Shown one piece after another: positions 34,601 through 49,600 of a DNA stretch of 64,000 bases. Made by a program: the position numbers and the translations under genes. Below the pieces are notes generated by a model. The model was not told where the DNA came from. It worked only from the letters and a program-made list of their open reading frames with translations, and did not search any database. Within the stretch, counting starts at the first letter, position 1, and every line of letters starts with the position of its first letter. This DNA comes from Cheiracanthium punctorium (lineage: Eukaryota > Arthropoda > Arachnida > Araneae > Cheiracanthiidae), in NCBI GenBank assembly GCA_038373885.1, contig JAWZYV010016568.1, positions 124,001-188,000 of the forward strand, in the 5' to 3' direction.

Positions 34601-37600
34601 TATGTTGCAAATTTCGGTCCGAAGAGGCCCATGTGCTGTAGGTTGTACATTTTTACCACGAAATGGCCATCGATGTCCAAAACTGGTCCCCAAATGTGGT
34701 TAGTATTCTAATATTCTGTTCCCTCTAAATTCCCCAGTAAGGGCTTTATTTTCAGTCTCTAGCTTAGGCCTTCCAAAGCAGCCAGTTCGGACCTAGTTCC
34801 ATGATTTGTTTACCTTTTGCCAAAGTTGGGGAGGATCGGAAAATATGGTCAGAGACAAGGAAAGGAGGGAGGGAAAAGGAGTGATACGAGGTAAATATGT
34901 AACATAATTATAATTGATTAAAACACAATGATTGTTTTAAATTCAAATACACTTTAACCCCTTAAAGATCATATTTTTCAGGAAATGGTCATAAAATTTT
35001 ATTTTTAAAAAATTGTAAAAAAAAATAAGTGTACAATATGTGCATTTATTCCAAGATTGTAGACATTTTGATATAAAAAAAAAAATTCCATGCATAAGAA
35101 TTGAAATGTTCTAATCTTCCTGGTGTATAACTTTTGAACTCTCCAGCCCAGAAATATCACAGAAGCGAGAAGGAAGGGGTTAATATTTTAAAAGACATGA
35201 AATGCAGTATTAAGGAGATATAAATGATAATTGCATTGGAATGTAATGTATTTGATTATTTGTCTTGAAATTTTTAAAAATAGCCTTAAAAAGGGCTTAT
35301 TTTTTATATCAAGAAATGGGTGGGAACCCTGTATTAATGTTATTTAAATTCGCTTAAGATTTTCTACATGCTGCAATTGATTTTTAAGGTCAAATTCAAA
35401 TCTGCTTAAAATATCTACATTTGAAATGCGTTTGTTAAATATTTATTAATGAATTATAATATGGCTTCCTATGTAGATGGTGATGTTATAACATGTTGCC
35501 TCACTAGTTTAAAATTATAATACTGCAGTATTGCGTATGCTTATCGTTCTAGTTACTACTGCTGTATAGTAGTGTATAACTATCACTCCATAAGCATAAA
35601 GTAGCTTCTAACCCTTTTTCTTTTTCTCTCTAAAAAAGTAAAAATTTCCCAACAATTCGGAAAGTCGTGATTTTTCTTTATGAAGCTAACCCCCCTTCCC
35701 CTTAATTTTTAAATTATGACACCATTATATGAATTCTCCTATATTTTAGAGAAATGCTCCTATATTTTTACAATTAGGAGGTTGGCAGCTCTGGTATAGG
35801 GTTGAAGGATAACAAGAAGCACAGCACTTGCTCACTATATTAAAAAAACAAACAAAAAAAAAAAAAAAACTGTGTGCATATATCAGGCATGAGAATTTTC
35901 TGTTGATGTGCAGAATTCCACAATATTGTTTTAGATTTCCAGCATTTTTTTAATCCGCACTCTTAATTGACTAATTCCGCTTAGTTAAGTTTTTGGTAGG
36001 AAAAACTTTGTAAGCTCCAGCAGGCTAATTTCAAACTTTCTCAATCCGTCTAGAGAACAATTATTTTCCCTTTATTCTATTTTTATTAGAATCTTCTATT
36101 CCATTAGAGTAATAGGAGTAATGGGGGGGGGGGAAAGGGAATTCCTTTTGTTTCTATCTTCCTCAATTTGCGCAAGATCACACGGATAAGGAGGATCATG
36201 GGAAGTGCAGTACTTGCAACTCTCTGTAATGGCTATTGTTGAGGTCCCCCATGAATCTGCTCTGCTGTTGTCCAGTTATTTGAAAAATATTTCTCTCAAA
36301 ATAGTGGAAAGAAGTGCCTTTTGCTCCCGGTGGCCGGGGTGCTAGAGGGTTAAATCATCAATCCCCCCAGAAAACCTAATGTAAAAGCAGGATGGATTTG
36401 TAAACTATGCTCCATGGGCGATCTAGCTTTCAGCTAAATATCTATTGATTTAAATGTTAAATTTTTGGTTTTGAAAAATAGTTACTTACTGATTAAAAGA
36501 CCACTGCGATATTGTGTGTATATAAACAACTTTGATAGAACTCGCTTAAAAATTTCTTGGTCTCCTTGGATCTTTCCTTCTGAAATGTGTATGAACAATG
36601 TTATCCCCCCCCCCCCCTCTTAGCAATATCTCCACACTAAATGCTGCAAGTGGCAAGTTACATGAATTTTTATTATGAGCATAAAAAAAAAATTACAGCA
36701 ATAGGACTCTTCGTTGTTTCAAAGTAATTTTAAAGCTTAGTGATCTGTTTAGTTTAGGTTAGGAAAGTAACTTACTATGAACATTAAGTTAATTCTGTTT
36801 ACAAGCTCCAAAAATTATTTAGATTGAAACTTTCCTTCTGAAGGAAAGAGATTAAAAATGCAACAAATTAAACAAAACGTGTCATGGAAACCTTTAAATT
36901 TTACTGCCAGTTTTTCTTATCATATACAAGGTTATTTATTACTAGCAGCATGGCCTGGCGTTGCCCGTGCAATGAATGAGAAATGCCATTTACCTTAAAT
37001 ATAGATTGTAAAGGGAATGAATGTGGACCCTCCCACTGGAATGATAAAAAAATGACTCGGGATTTCCCATTGCAACGAAAAAAAAAAAAAATGAACTCGG
37101 CACCTAATAAAATAGAGGTTGACAGGAATATGACTTGGCTAGTCTGGAATGTGAATCCTCCCGCTGCAATGATAAAAAAAAAGGGACATGGGACTTCCCG
37201 CTGCAATAATAATTTAAAAAAAAAAAGGACATGGGACTTCCCGCTGCAATAATAATTTAAAAAAAAAAAGGACATGGGACTTCCCGCTGCAATAATAATT
37301 TTAAAAAAAAGGACATGGGACTTCCCGCTGCAATAATAATTTAAAAAAAAAAAGGACATGGATCTTCCTGCTGCAAAATAGAAGGGAAAAAAAAACAAAA
37401 AAAAAAAACAAAGCACCCGATGGTGTAGAGGCTCCAGGAACTGGATGTGGCTAGATTTCTCTTCTACCTGTCCGTGTTCTAACAATCATTTTTCAGAGAT
37501 CGAATTTTGTTGTTTCTCTGAGCAGGAGGCACTTTTAGTAGTTTTATTTTATTTTATTTCTTCAGTTTTATCTGAAATAAACTAAACGGAAACTATCAGG

Positions 37601-40600
37601 GTAAAAGTACAAATCTTTAAATTTGGGGACTTGTGGCGTCCCCAAGAAGTCAAAGTATTTGGGGACTGTCCTCGAATTTCGAGGACGTATGGTCACCTTA
37701 TAATTTCCACCTCTCTTCCCTCTCTCGTTCAGGATGCCAGAAGAAATTCCTCCCTCCTGCGAAGCACGCTTACAGTTGAAGCGACCTTGAAAACCAGAGG
37801 GGGAAGTTTCAGACTTTCATTTTGCAGAATTTGCAGTCTACAGAAAATTTTAACCTGCGATCTTTTCAGAAAAAAAATCTAATAAACATTTCTGCACGGT
37901 TCAAAATTTAAAGGAGGGAGAAATAAATGTTTAATAAGCGGTAGAAAGATGGAAAATTTTCGCCAGTTACGTTTTTCGATGCGACAGTTTAAAAATAGTA
38001 TATTTTTAAAAGCCGTACATTTTCTTCAAAACAGGATTTCCTTTAAAAAATTCCCAAAAATCGGCAAATGTAAGTACGATTTTGTAACAAATTGTATTAG
38101 AAAAAGAAAACTGTAGATTCCGATGATATAAAAAATATAGTATTCGGACAGAAATTTAGCTCGCAATAACGTAAAATGTGAGAAAAATGGCCAAAAACCT
38201 AACAAAATAACTCAAACTATTAATCCGATTAGTTTCATTTTTATGGCATTAGCTTTCTCTGGTCCTATTTAGTCAGCTTGCCAAATTTGGTCCAGATCCG
38301 TCAAAATGTCTGGACGTGTATAGCGAACAAACTCTTCTCTTTTATATATATAGACTATCACTGAAAAATTCAGTCATCTGAGGACTTTGTTTAATGCAGG
38401 AGGGTGATGCAAGTGCACATGTGCAGCTGTATTTTATAATCTGCAAATGTAAAAAACAATCTTTTGAGCATAATTCTCATTTGCATAGATCAAAATTGCA
38501 CTGTGCTTAATTCTTGCCCACTGAAAGTTAATGTTTCCATATTTTTGCAGAAAACTCTGCTTAATTTTTGGGTTTGTTGTTCTAAAGTCCTCCAGTAGGT
38601 GTAGAAAGTTCTAGTAAGAAGTCCACCAGTCAGGATGGAACACTCACTTAATTGCTTCTAGAACTTCAAACAATCAACAAAATTTGCATGCTAGCTTACA
38701 CTAGTAACTTACAACTAGTAATGTGCTTATAACGATCCACTCAGTACAGAAGCTTTCACAGATGCTGTAGTTCTCGTACAATAAAACACTTCCACAGGCA
38801 AAAATTCAGTGGAAACTTACGAGGGAAATTTTGAACTGTACCTCAAGACTCAGCAATGAAGAATTTACGTACAGCCCTTTAAAACAAGTATAAAAAAATC
38901 TGGAGCGACTCCACTCGACTTTCCAAACTCTTACGCTTAACCCCTTCCAGGCTCATTTTATTTCGGGATTATGGATCAAAAAATGTCAATTTTTTTTACG
39001 CTTATTTTCATACGTATATATCTTTTTAAACATAATAGCAATTTTCGCATATGCAATTTCCTAAAAATTAATGCAAAAAATCTAATTAATTAAATGAGTA
39101 ACTTACCTGTAAAGTTGGCTTCCTGTATGGCAGAAATCATTAGACTTTGGAGTCAATTCACACTAACTAAAATTATAACGCATAGAAGAGCGTATCCGTA
39201 TTTAGTATCCGTATATAGATAGTATCCGTATTTAGTGCACACCACTGACGAGCATCACTCAAGCTTTCTGAATCAGAATCACTTTCTGTTTCAGAATTAC
39301 CGAAATCTGAACTATCAGATTCTGAAATATCTAACCGGTATTCACTTCCAAAATCATCATCTGAATTTGAATCAAATTCACTAGAATCAGAATCAATATA
39401 GCGCGCGTAAGCCATTTTGAAAAAAAAAACAGAACGTTATACAAGCACGTAATGATTTACAACAAACACATCTGGAATTTTACCGGAAATGCCACTTACT
39501 CTTATCTAAAACCTACAGTTGAAAAAAACATTTATAGTGCTGCCATCTAGTAGCTAGAATAGTAAGCAAAAGCATTCAAAGCGATTTAAAAACAAATGCG
39601 AAAAAATTCGGGAAAGACTGAATATCAGTGTAAATTTTCATAGTGCCCGAGCTACACTCGGGATGAGCCAGGATGGTACATTTCGCCTGCCCGAGCTGAG
39701 CTCGGGATAAGCCAGGAAGTGGTTAAGATCATTACCAGGCATTTAAATCAATTTTAATCGATAAATAATTCAAATGTATATACCAAATTGAAGCTCAATT
39801 GAATGAGGCGTTTAAATGCTAATGCAGTTTCAAGAATTTCTCCCCATACACCATAATGTAAAAGAAATCTTTGTCATATTCCTGTACTAAAACTAGAAGA
39901 CCTATACTCGTCAAAATCGATACTGGTTTTACGATGGAGGTTTATAACATGTGTATGCAATTTGAGCTCAATTGAATGCCCCGTTTAGGAACTATAGTGT
40001 TCACACACACACATACATCTCGTAAAAATAGCATAAATGACTTCAGAAGACCTCAAAACATGTAAATACACCAAAATCTCAAGTCTAATTTTTTCATGAT
40101 TACAATACTTTCCTTACATGGTACATGTTCAGAAAGTAAAAAGCAAACATTGCCTCCAATAGCACAATGCTTCGAACTCATTCATAGTGCTTGGTGGAAG
40201 CTTATGCCCTAATCAGGTGGTCAGCTTCATGCAAAGAAACTGTTTAGATCCAGAGCAAGCATTTTCCTCGCTTTATCGACCTATTCAAGGGATGAAAGTC
40301 TGATGGAACCATGGCTGCCTCTTATCCCATCTCTTAAAGTTCTGGTTGCCCGATAAGTTTTTTGCATATGAGCAAAATTTTACCGATTCAGCATTCCTGT
40401 TGGCAACACTGATAAAGGTAGCTGACATTGAAGTTAAAAGTAACCAGAGATGGCTAAAAATATTTACAAGCTGAGAAGAAAATTATTTTTTGTTTACATT
40501 TAAGTGCTTGTGCTGCTGAAATATGCTTGTCTGCAAGTGTTTTTTTGTCATTTGGACTTTCCTTTCAGATTTACTAAATACATCAGTATTGCCAGTTGAC

Positions 40601-43600
40601 AAAGACCTAGCCATAAAGTGGCTAAATTGGCAACCCTGTACCTAATGTGCTTTCAAAATCTGATTAATCAGTGCCTTTAAAGGGCTGGGAAGCTCTTTTT
40701 AAAAAGGCAAACTAAGAAAAATAATATACACTCTCACCTTTTAATTCACTATCTCAAAGGCTATTTTCAGCTCTCAATATCTGTTGGAAACAATTGGAAT
40801 ATTTTAAGCAGTAAAAAAGTGCATATACTGACATTACTAGATATGGAGGAAGGAGAATTAATCTGCCCTCCAATTTCTATTTTGTTTGAGATGGCGAATT
40901 AAGTTAATATCTTGGGATCTTGGCTAAAATAACATATTAAAATATCTTGGTTAAATGTAAGGTTGTTGGAGCATTTTACAGCTTGCAGACAAGCATATTT
41001 CAGCAACACAAGAACTTAAAAATAAACACCAAAGGACAATTTATTTTTTCTCAGCTTAAAACATTTTTAGCCATTTCTAGCTATTTTTAACTTCAATTTC
41101 AGCCACTTTTTCTCCAGCAGAATTGGCAACACACGGGTCATAAATTAGTGCCACATCAGCAAAGAGGCAAAATTTTGCTTGCACTCAAAATCCCTGTAGG
41201 AGAAACTGGTTTTAGGGCAGCCTCTACTTGAGATCTTAGGGAGTCACAACTGAACCTTACCCAGCTATGGAATTGAACCAGACTTGTTGTACAGTAAAAC
41301 AATGTGCTAACCATTAACGCCAGTTGACTTCGCTTGTATTCTGATTATTAATACTTTATACTCAATTAATTTAAAAGCAATGAACATGTCTGCATGACTA
41401 TGAGGGCTAAATATTTGCTTGAAACATTATTTACTCTTAATTTGTAGTCAATCAAAATTATAAAATTTTACATGTTTTTAAGGAATTTTTGATGTACAAT
41501 ATACAAAACAATGAGATTAGTTTAGGATATAAGAAAAAAATTTATGAAAATTCTTAAGTATGTATGCTCTTTCTGTATTTATAAATTTGTCCTTGAATTT
41601 AAACAAATTATTTTTAAGTCCTTAAATTTTTTCTCTGGGAAAAGTTTGGTCACCCTGTGTTAAATGCTTCATTGTACAAGGTGACTGTGTAGAAAAATGA
41701 CCTAATATACAAAGAGCATTCCATAAAAACTGAGAGTAAAATCATAAAAAAAAAACAAGAAATATATTTACAGCAAAAAATACACCATTCTTTTTCAAAA
41801 TACCTTCCGTCAGATGATATGCAACAGTCCCATCGTTCAACGCACTTTTCAAAACAAGTAGAGAAGCCCTTTTCTGGAAGCCGCTTCAAAGAACCCTCCA
41901 CTGCTGAAATAACTTCAGAATCTGTGTTAAATTTTTTGCCACGCAGCTTCTCCTTCAACGTCGGAAACAGCCAGAAATCGCATGGTGCGAGATCCGGACT
42001 GTAAGGGGGATGTAGCATGATTTTAATATTGCATTTAACTAAGATATTGCTGAACAGAAGTAGTAACATGCGAGCGAGCATCATAGTGATGTAATGTCCA
42101 ATTCCATACCAGTTCATGACGATTACTGTAGGGCAAATAAAACAGTTCTTTAAACAAGCACGGAACTAGGAAAATAAAATCGTCTGCTCTGTTTAGAATT
42201 TTGTATAAATGTACAGTTAACAGTTTGAAAAAATTGCCTGCACTTGTATTTTTTAGTTTTGCAGTGTTACCACTGCATAAAAAAATAACTTGGTTTTTAT
42301 GGAATGCCCTTTGTATATACAGTGAAACCTCTCTGAGAGGCCATCCATGTATAGTAGCCACCCCTCTAAACAGCAAATTTTTCATGGCATGGATTTTTTG
42401 GCTTATAGAACCAATGTTAAAATACTCTCTAATGAGCATTCCCCCCCCCCCCCCCCCCAAACATCCACAGAGTGGGATTGCCCATCTCATGTTTTGGGAA
42501 ATTCTACTCACTCGATGCTTTAATTTTGAGTGGAAAAACTCGTGGTCAAGTTTATGGTCAAATATGACCCAGGAATAACTTGTGAAGTCCATTGGAGCAA
42601 AACTGCCTGTCATATCCATATTTGTACCAGTTTCATTTTGTTAATTTGTCAGTGATCAGAGTTGCAACGATATCAAAATGTTTTCCTAAATCTCAAGCAG
42701 CACACTGAAGTTCTGCATGAGTATGAGAATGGCAAATCGGAAAGAAAGTTAGCTGAATTATTTAACTGCAGAAGAATACAAATCATCAGTCATTAAAGAA
42801 AAGTATTTGATTATGAAACAGTACTAAGACTTCAAATTTTGTGGTGTTAAATGGATGAGATCTGCTTTTTAAAGTAAAAAAACTAACTTTAAAAAATGGT
42901 TATTTCAGAGAAAAGTAAAAACTTAAAACAGACAAAAATTGTATCCTTTTTTCAAAATATAAGGAAGCATTAAAGTACTAGTTTTGCTTTAGATAAGCTT
43001 TAAATTTCATTTTAAATAAGGAATGTCAGACTTGTTTATATTATGCATTATAGCAGTTGTCTTATAATAGTAAATAAAACCTGTTGGAGCAGCCAGATAT
43101 TCTCGGTACAGTGGGGTGGCTGCTTGGAGAGGTTTCATTGTACATGTAAAAATTTGTGCATTAGTTTTAAGTTTATTTTTTTATTAATCGGATGCTTTCT
43201 ACTTCCTGAATACTCCTTGTTACATCTTTTAGACATATTACTATGATATATTCCCCAGTCATTTCATTTTTAAGGATCATTGCATCTGAAGTTTATTGAA
43301 GAGTTCTTTCAGAGTGCAAACCTATCATCATTATTGAAAGTAGAAGAGTAACAAAAATACTCTTAATATAGTTTAGAAAATATATGAACAAATGGATCAT
43401 TTTAAGGAAAATGATTGTATTATAAACATGGATTTAAATGATCCCAAAATTGTTCTGAAAAGATAAGCACCCTCAGTTTGTAAGCCCCTCTATAAAAGTT
43501 TGAGTGTTCCCTATAGCTAAAGGACTGCTCTAATTGTCTGAAGTCAAAGTCGGCCCAAGCTACATAGCTTCCCATGCTGATTGGTGCAAAAAAATAATGC

Positions 43601-46600
43601 GGAAAAACTATCAAACAAGGTTTCTCCCCCAAACTATTGTATGAACCACTTGTCTAAACCGGTTATCTTTATAGATCTGCTGAATTAGGTGAGCTAGCTT
43701 TGATAATCCCTGCATAACTACAGCTTGCAGGTTATTAAAAAAAATCTGTTAAATCTGCAGTGCTTGCTGCCATGCTGTGTGTGGTTTTTGCATCAAGTTA
43801 AAATTCTTGAGCTAAATTACTTTTAAATATGTGGATGTTATGGTTCCTGATTTAATAATTTGAATTGCCAGTCTTTAAATTTCCTCTTAAAATGCATTTT
43901 AAAATTTTAGAGGGTAATCATTTTGATCTAAAGTATCTCTTTATACTTTAAATTCTAGCTTTAGTAATTGTCCCAACTAGAGAATTGGCTCTTCAGACCA
44001 GTCAAATATGTATTGAGCTGTCTAAACACATAGGTGCAAGAGTGATGGTCACTACTGGCGGTACAAATCTTAAAGATGACATTATGCGAATCTATGAAAA
44101 TGGTAAGTGTATCTCTTGTACTTTCAAGCAAATATTCTCAATATCCTCTAAAAGATATTTCTAAACCCATATTGATACATGTGTATTATCCTGACAGTCT
44201 TTCCTGCAGGGTATCCACCAGCAACTTTTGCTACTAATTACAGTAAAGTGACTTTTTTAACAAAAAACATTTTCATGATATATTAAAGTTTTTTGCTACT
44301 TGTATCTTACTCAGGGCAACTAATTTGAAAGTGAGATTTAGGCTTTTGTCAATTTTCCCCTTTGTTTTTGAAAATTTACTTGAATACATGGTAGAACTCT
44401 TCAAGAAATCCTCTGACCAAGCCCACCTCTCATGTAGGCAATTGTCCCTCGTGTAGGCTTGCCAGAATTAAAAACAAACTGCCATTAGCCGTTAATAAAA
44501 CATTCTAATCTGTTTTTGTTTTTAATTGTAGAATCTTCAAGTTACTTTTTCCCAAATTTTCACTTTGTTCTACCCTACTTAATCCAAACAGTTATTGAGA
44601 TGTGACAACTGAATGGTCTCTCTTATTTAAACTTGACTTGGGTGGTACTTGGCTCTCATCAGCAGAGCTCAGTTGAATCCATATTAAAGTTATCATAAAA
44701 TCTGCCAATTCATGATAATTTTTTTAATTTAATAATATATTGTATAACTGATTTTTTTAATGTGCTCTTTTTAAACCGATTATAAAAAAAAAGCACTATA
44801 TGCTTTGTTATATAATGCATGAAGCTAAATGATGCATGTTTATTTTTAACTACAAAAACATGCAAAAATGCTTATTTTGGCAACTAAAACTAAAAAAATG
44901 ACTACTAAACTGGCAACTTTATGTTGGTGAGGTGACTAATACTATTTTTGCCTGCTATATTTGGTTACAATTTATTAAACTTATTAAATTGTCATTAAAC
45001 TTTGATTACAATGATTAACTTAACTGGTCTGTTTTTAAACAATATTTACACCATACAGTTTCTCACCATACAAAATGTATGGTGAAAAACTCTATGGTGT
45101 AAATTACTAGAACTAAACATTGTAAAACTTAATCTGTCTTTCCTTTATATATTATTAATAATCTTTGTAAATTTGTGGAATAATTTTTTGTACCTGCATA
45201 TTTTATAAATTAGCAAGTAATTGACTTCACATATTTATGAATACTTAATGTTAAGAGTTTTTTTTCTGGTTACCAATTTGATATTTAAATGATCTAGTAA
45301 TAGTAAAGTTAATTAATATAATGCACCATAAGATCTAACCATGCTACCATCCTTTAAATGCAATTTTTATGGGGAAAAATGCTTCAGAATGTAATTTTGC
45401 AGTCATAAATCATTGAATGTACCTTTAATTAATAATAGTATAGTTTTAGTGCAGATTCCAGCATTAATAGATAAATATTTTTAGAAGCAACATGGATGAA
45501 GTCAACAAGGAAAACATATTTCCAATGAGTTTCTCAAATTTTAATAATATTCAGTATGAAGAAAAAATTGCCATTCATGTGTAGGAAAATAATTTTTTGC
45601 TTATGAATTTCTTAGAATGGGCCTTGTAATGAAACCTTGTGCTAGATCATTGTAAGGAATTTTGATGTATTTCACTGTATTAGTTTGGAAAGTATTTAAT
45701 GTATAGGAATATATGCTGTATACTACCTACTACATCCCTTTGTCATACTGTTACTAAACCACAGTTAAGATCAATAATTGTCTATTTTATGCCAGTATGC
45801 TATTTCTTGTTAAATTATTTTGTGTAGCTGTACTAAAATGTAAACTTCAATAAGTGTATTTTTGTTCCTAAACTTATCCTTATAATATTCAACTGCTATT
45901 CGTCTAATATCTTTGGTTGGGCCAAATACTTACAAGTTACAGTGGAGCATCGTTTATACGATGTTTTAGTGTTGTCCCAATTCATTCCTATTCGATACAA
46001 TTTAAAAATAAATCGTTTATACGACGTACAAAATCGGTTATATGTCGTTTTGCTCTAGTTTGAACATGTTTATTTTTCTTGTGTATTTTAAGAACACACG
46101 GATTTTTTTTTTTCCGGCTGACAATTTGTGTTTTCAGGTGTTCCTAAAATTTTTTAATTCTAAGTAATGTACAGACAACTTTCGCGATATGGGAGGGGGC
46201 GGGAGGCACAGGGGAAGGAAATTTCGTGTTGGCGAAATGGCGGAACGTCTAAGACCTTGACATGCATATGCAGAATGTAACAGAACAGATCGTACTTTTT
46301 TTTTTTTTTTTTTTTTTTTTGCATTCTTCGCTTTATGGACTGTTTCAGCCACGGCTCTTTCAACATGTCTGGGAAAACGCAAATCTCTCTCATTAAAAGA
46401 AAAAATTGAATATTTGAAAGAATTTGATAAAAGTTCCCCGGGAATGTTAAAAGCTGACTTAGCTAAAACGATGGGTATTCCGGTGTCTACTTTTAAAACG
46501 ATTATTCACGATCAGCAAAAAATTGAAGAACAAGCGAAAGCCTGTGTATCTTCGGCATCAAAGAAAATGCGTATGTACATTTAAATGGCTTACTATACTT

Positions 46601-49600
46601 TTTTTCCTTATTATTAATTTTTTTGTTTTGGTTTGTTTAATATATGTTTCTAAATCAACACATTAAAATTTAAAAAATAGTTCTAGTTTTAAAAGTGAAA
46701 ATCAATTATATGACGTTTTTCGATAGTCCCTTCGGCGTTGTATAAATGATGCTACACTGTAATTGAAATATTTCTTTAATATGGAACTGCTTTGTGCTAT
46801 AATTTTGTTAAACTATGCATTCGTATGTTAATTAGGGATATTTTCAAACATTTACAGAGTTTCAAAGTTTAAGAACCTTCATACTATATTTTTGACATTG
46901 TACAGAGTAAAAAAGTACAAAACTTTATGGGGTGATAAAATGCATCTACACGAGCAAATTTAGTCACAAAGTATGAATGAGCATAATGCAAACAGCAAGC
47001 CACTTGGTGGCATTGAACATGGAAATGTGAACACCAAAAGGTAGTGTTATAGATGGTCAGTCTTTGCATCCAAAAGTATTTTCTTTCACTGGTTATACGA
47101 ATCATGAAATGGTGAATATGCACTTAGTATACAGTGTGATGAATGGGAATGCCATAGGCACAGAGACTTTACCAGGACCAGTTTCCAATGAGATGCACTC
47201 CAGGTTGAAGAACATTAGTGCTTGCATTAATGGCTGTGTAAAATGGATCCTTCTGTGGCTAAATGAAATACAGAGTGTGAAAGGAATATCGGGATACTGC
47301 AAGTTGCAGAGGACATTCTGCATAGGGTGGAAAATCAACCATTACACCGCCTACGATTAGTTTGAAGCAGATGTCTGCACTTGTTTGTTCTTCCTCCTAA
47401 GTCCCTCCCACCTGCTATGTAGGAGCTCTCTTTCTGAGAATAAAAATCTGACTAGTAGCGAGCGCTCATTTATTCTTTTCATGCGAGTTGTGTTTATGCC
47501 AAAAAATTAAACATCAAGACTTATTCCACTATAATATTAATAAGGCTCATTGCCAGAAGAAAAGGTGATGACAGCTGTCATTCTCTTATAATTACAATGT
47601 TCTTCATGAATAAAGCCAGTGGCATATGTAAAAAGGGCAGCCAGGTTGGGGAGGAGATTAAAAGAAAGCACTTTGTTTTCCTAACTGGCACATTTATGCA
47701 CCATGTAGTAAATGTTCAGAAATCGTTCGATGCAATCTCAAAGTCCTAAATCTTTTTCTTAAAGACAGACATAAATTCAGATCAATGCATGTTTAGAAAT
47801 CGCGCAAACGTAATGAAATGATTTCTGTTTGGAGACTATATAAAAATGTGCATTTGTATTTATTTAGATTTAATCTTCCAACATTTATAATAATTACTGT
47901 AAAATTGCCTTTTTTTTTTTACATAAATTTGTGATTCACTGTAAAATATTTGAAAATTATTTAAGGAATAAATTTCAGGTAAGTGTATTTGGATTATTCT
48001 GTGTACACTGACAAGTAATTTTTCTTTAATGGTACAAATATAAATATTTAAAAATTACTAAAGTTTGAATTTGGGGTGTAAATAAGTGTTTAGTACCTGC
48101 AATTTAAAATCAAAACTACCATGGCCAACGTTTATTATAAAATCTATTTTTAATCATTTAAAAGTAAAGATTTAAAGCTTTATACTTTTAATTTTAATCA
48201 AATTTTTTTAAAAATATTGTTCCAGGGTATGACTATCCTGGATGTTTGGTGGACAGGAATTATTCAGTTTTGGCCAACTTTTTTTAAGGGAACTAACTAT
48301 ACCCATTTTGTTTTTGATTAAAAAAAAATATATTCAATTCTATTTCGTGATTTCTTTCTTGCTCAAAAATGAAATAGAAAATTGGAAGAAGTTCACAAAA
48401 TAAGGAAAGATTCACAAAAAATGGAAAAAATTCACAAAATTGGGTATAAATTTAAACTTTAATTTGCATTTTTTCAAAAGTATTTAGAAAGAGTTCAAAT
48501 TCCACTAATAACAGTTTAAATCAACTTCAATCTCAACACTAAAATATGCATTTTTGAATTTACTAAAATGAAAAATACAAGAAAATCATTACCTTTGAAA
48601 AAATTATGTACCTTCATTCCAGTTTCTAATGCATGAATTTCCTCCTCAAAAAAATATTTGCAGCTTCAGTAAATGTAAAATACTTTTCACGACAACATAC
48701 TTTTCCATAACAATGGATGCCATTTAAAAACAAACACCGTGCAGCTAGAGTATCTTCTCAACAACTGAACAAACCTGCTCCGAGCTTGGTTTATTTTGTT
48801 TGGAACTAAACGCACTCAGTTTTGTATACGAATGCTCTAGTTTTTAAACTGAGTTCACTCGGTTTTCTTTATGAACACCTTGTATAGGAACTCGTTGCAC
48901 AAGTGTAACTTGTTTGGAATTTACGAATGTGGCCATAATGGGTTTTGCATATGCAAAACCCCATATTTTTAAAGATTTGGGCCTTTGACCCACTTTTATC
49001 AGACTTTAGCGAGATCCCTGTCTATCGTATGCAGAAGGTATGAGCATTGTCACTACTGGACTACCAGCCACAGTTGATTTTGTACTTTCGTACCTACAAC
49101 AGAATGCAGTGCAACCGGATTTTGTTGCACATGTTCTGTTTATGAACAAGTAAACTTTAACCTGCTAGGTTTTTTTTTTTTTTTTTTAAATACTCACAAC
49201 TTACACATCTGGGCATCTACGAACCTGCACGCCACACGTTCTCATTCGTTCTAGCATGGAATTCTCATTAAATGTTTAGGCAGGAATCGTCCATGATCAT
49301 TTAGTTGGCCCGTATCTCCTGCCATACCTCCTGGATGGCAAATTGTATCTCATTCCTAAAAGGTGTCACTAGAGCTGCTGCAACAGATTCCAACCTCTAT
49401 TGGACTGAAGGAAGTTCCAGCATGACAGTGCACCTGCACACTCCAGCTTGAATTTGCGGAACACAAAATATGAAGTGTTCCCAGGGTGATGGATAAATCA
49501 GGGTGGTCCCATAGCTTGGCTGCAAAGATTGCCAGATCTCTTGTGTTTGTCCTTTTTCCTGTTGTGCCATATGAAACCCTAATCTAAGACTGCCCCATTG

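Larger units (their letters stand above)
38895..40138 (-). mobile_element. Hairpin-started TIR element, inverted copy, split by piggyBac insertion
   Basis: Reverse complement of the 5437-6059 element. The start stem is at 40106-40138 (TACTTTCC ... AGAAAGTA, one mismatch) and the other end CTCCACTCGACTTTCC at about 38909-38924. Residues 38941-39722 are a later insertion. Confidence 0.75.
32025..43958 (+). other. me31B: me31B intron (11.9 kb)
   Basis: Donor GTATTA, acceptor AATTCTAG. Elements are listed separately. From 33830 to 36940 I see AT-rich DNA with G or C runs at 33845-33853, 36124-36132 and 36606-36617, a hAT-like right end (GGAGGTTGGCAGCTCTGGTAT, 35777-35797, no partner found), and no gene. 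From 43140 to 43950 nothing is recognised. Confidence 0.65.

Noticed and set aside
36901..37485. 194-codon open frame, longest minus-strand frame on the right half
   Set aside because: It translates the 43-bp tandem array and A-runs of a Helitron-like element (repeated GKSHVLFF), with no domain.
42035..42619. 194-codon minus-strand frame
   Set aside because: It crosses the junction of a mariner and a pogo element; only a few residues near its end belong to the transposase.
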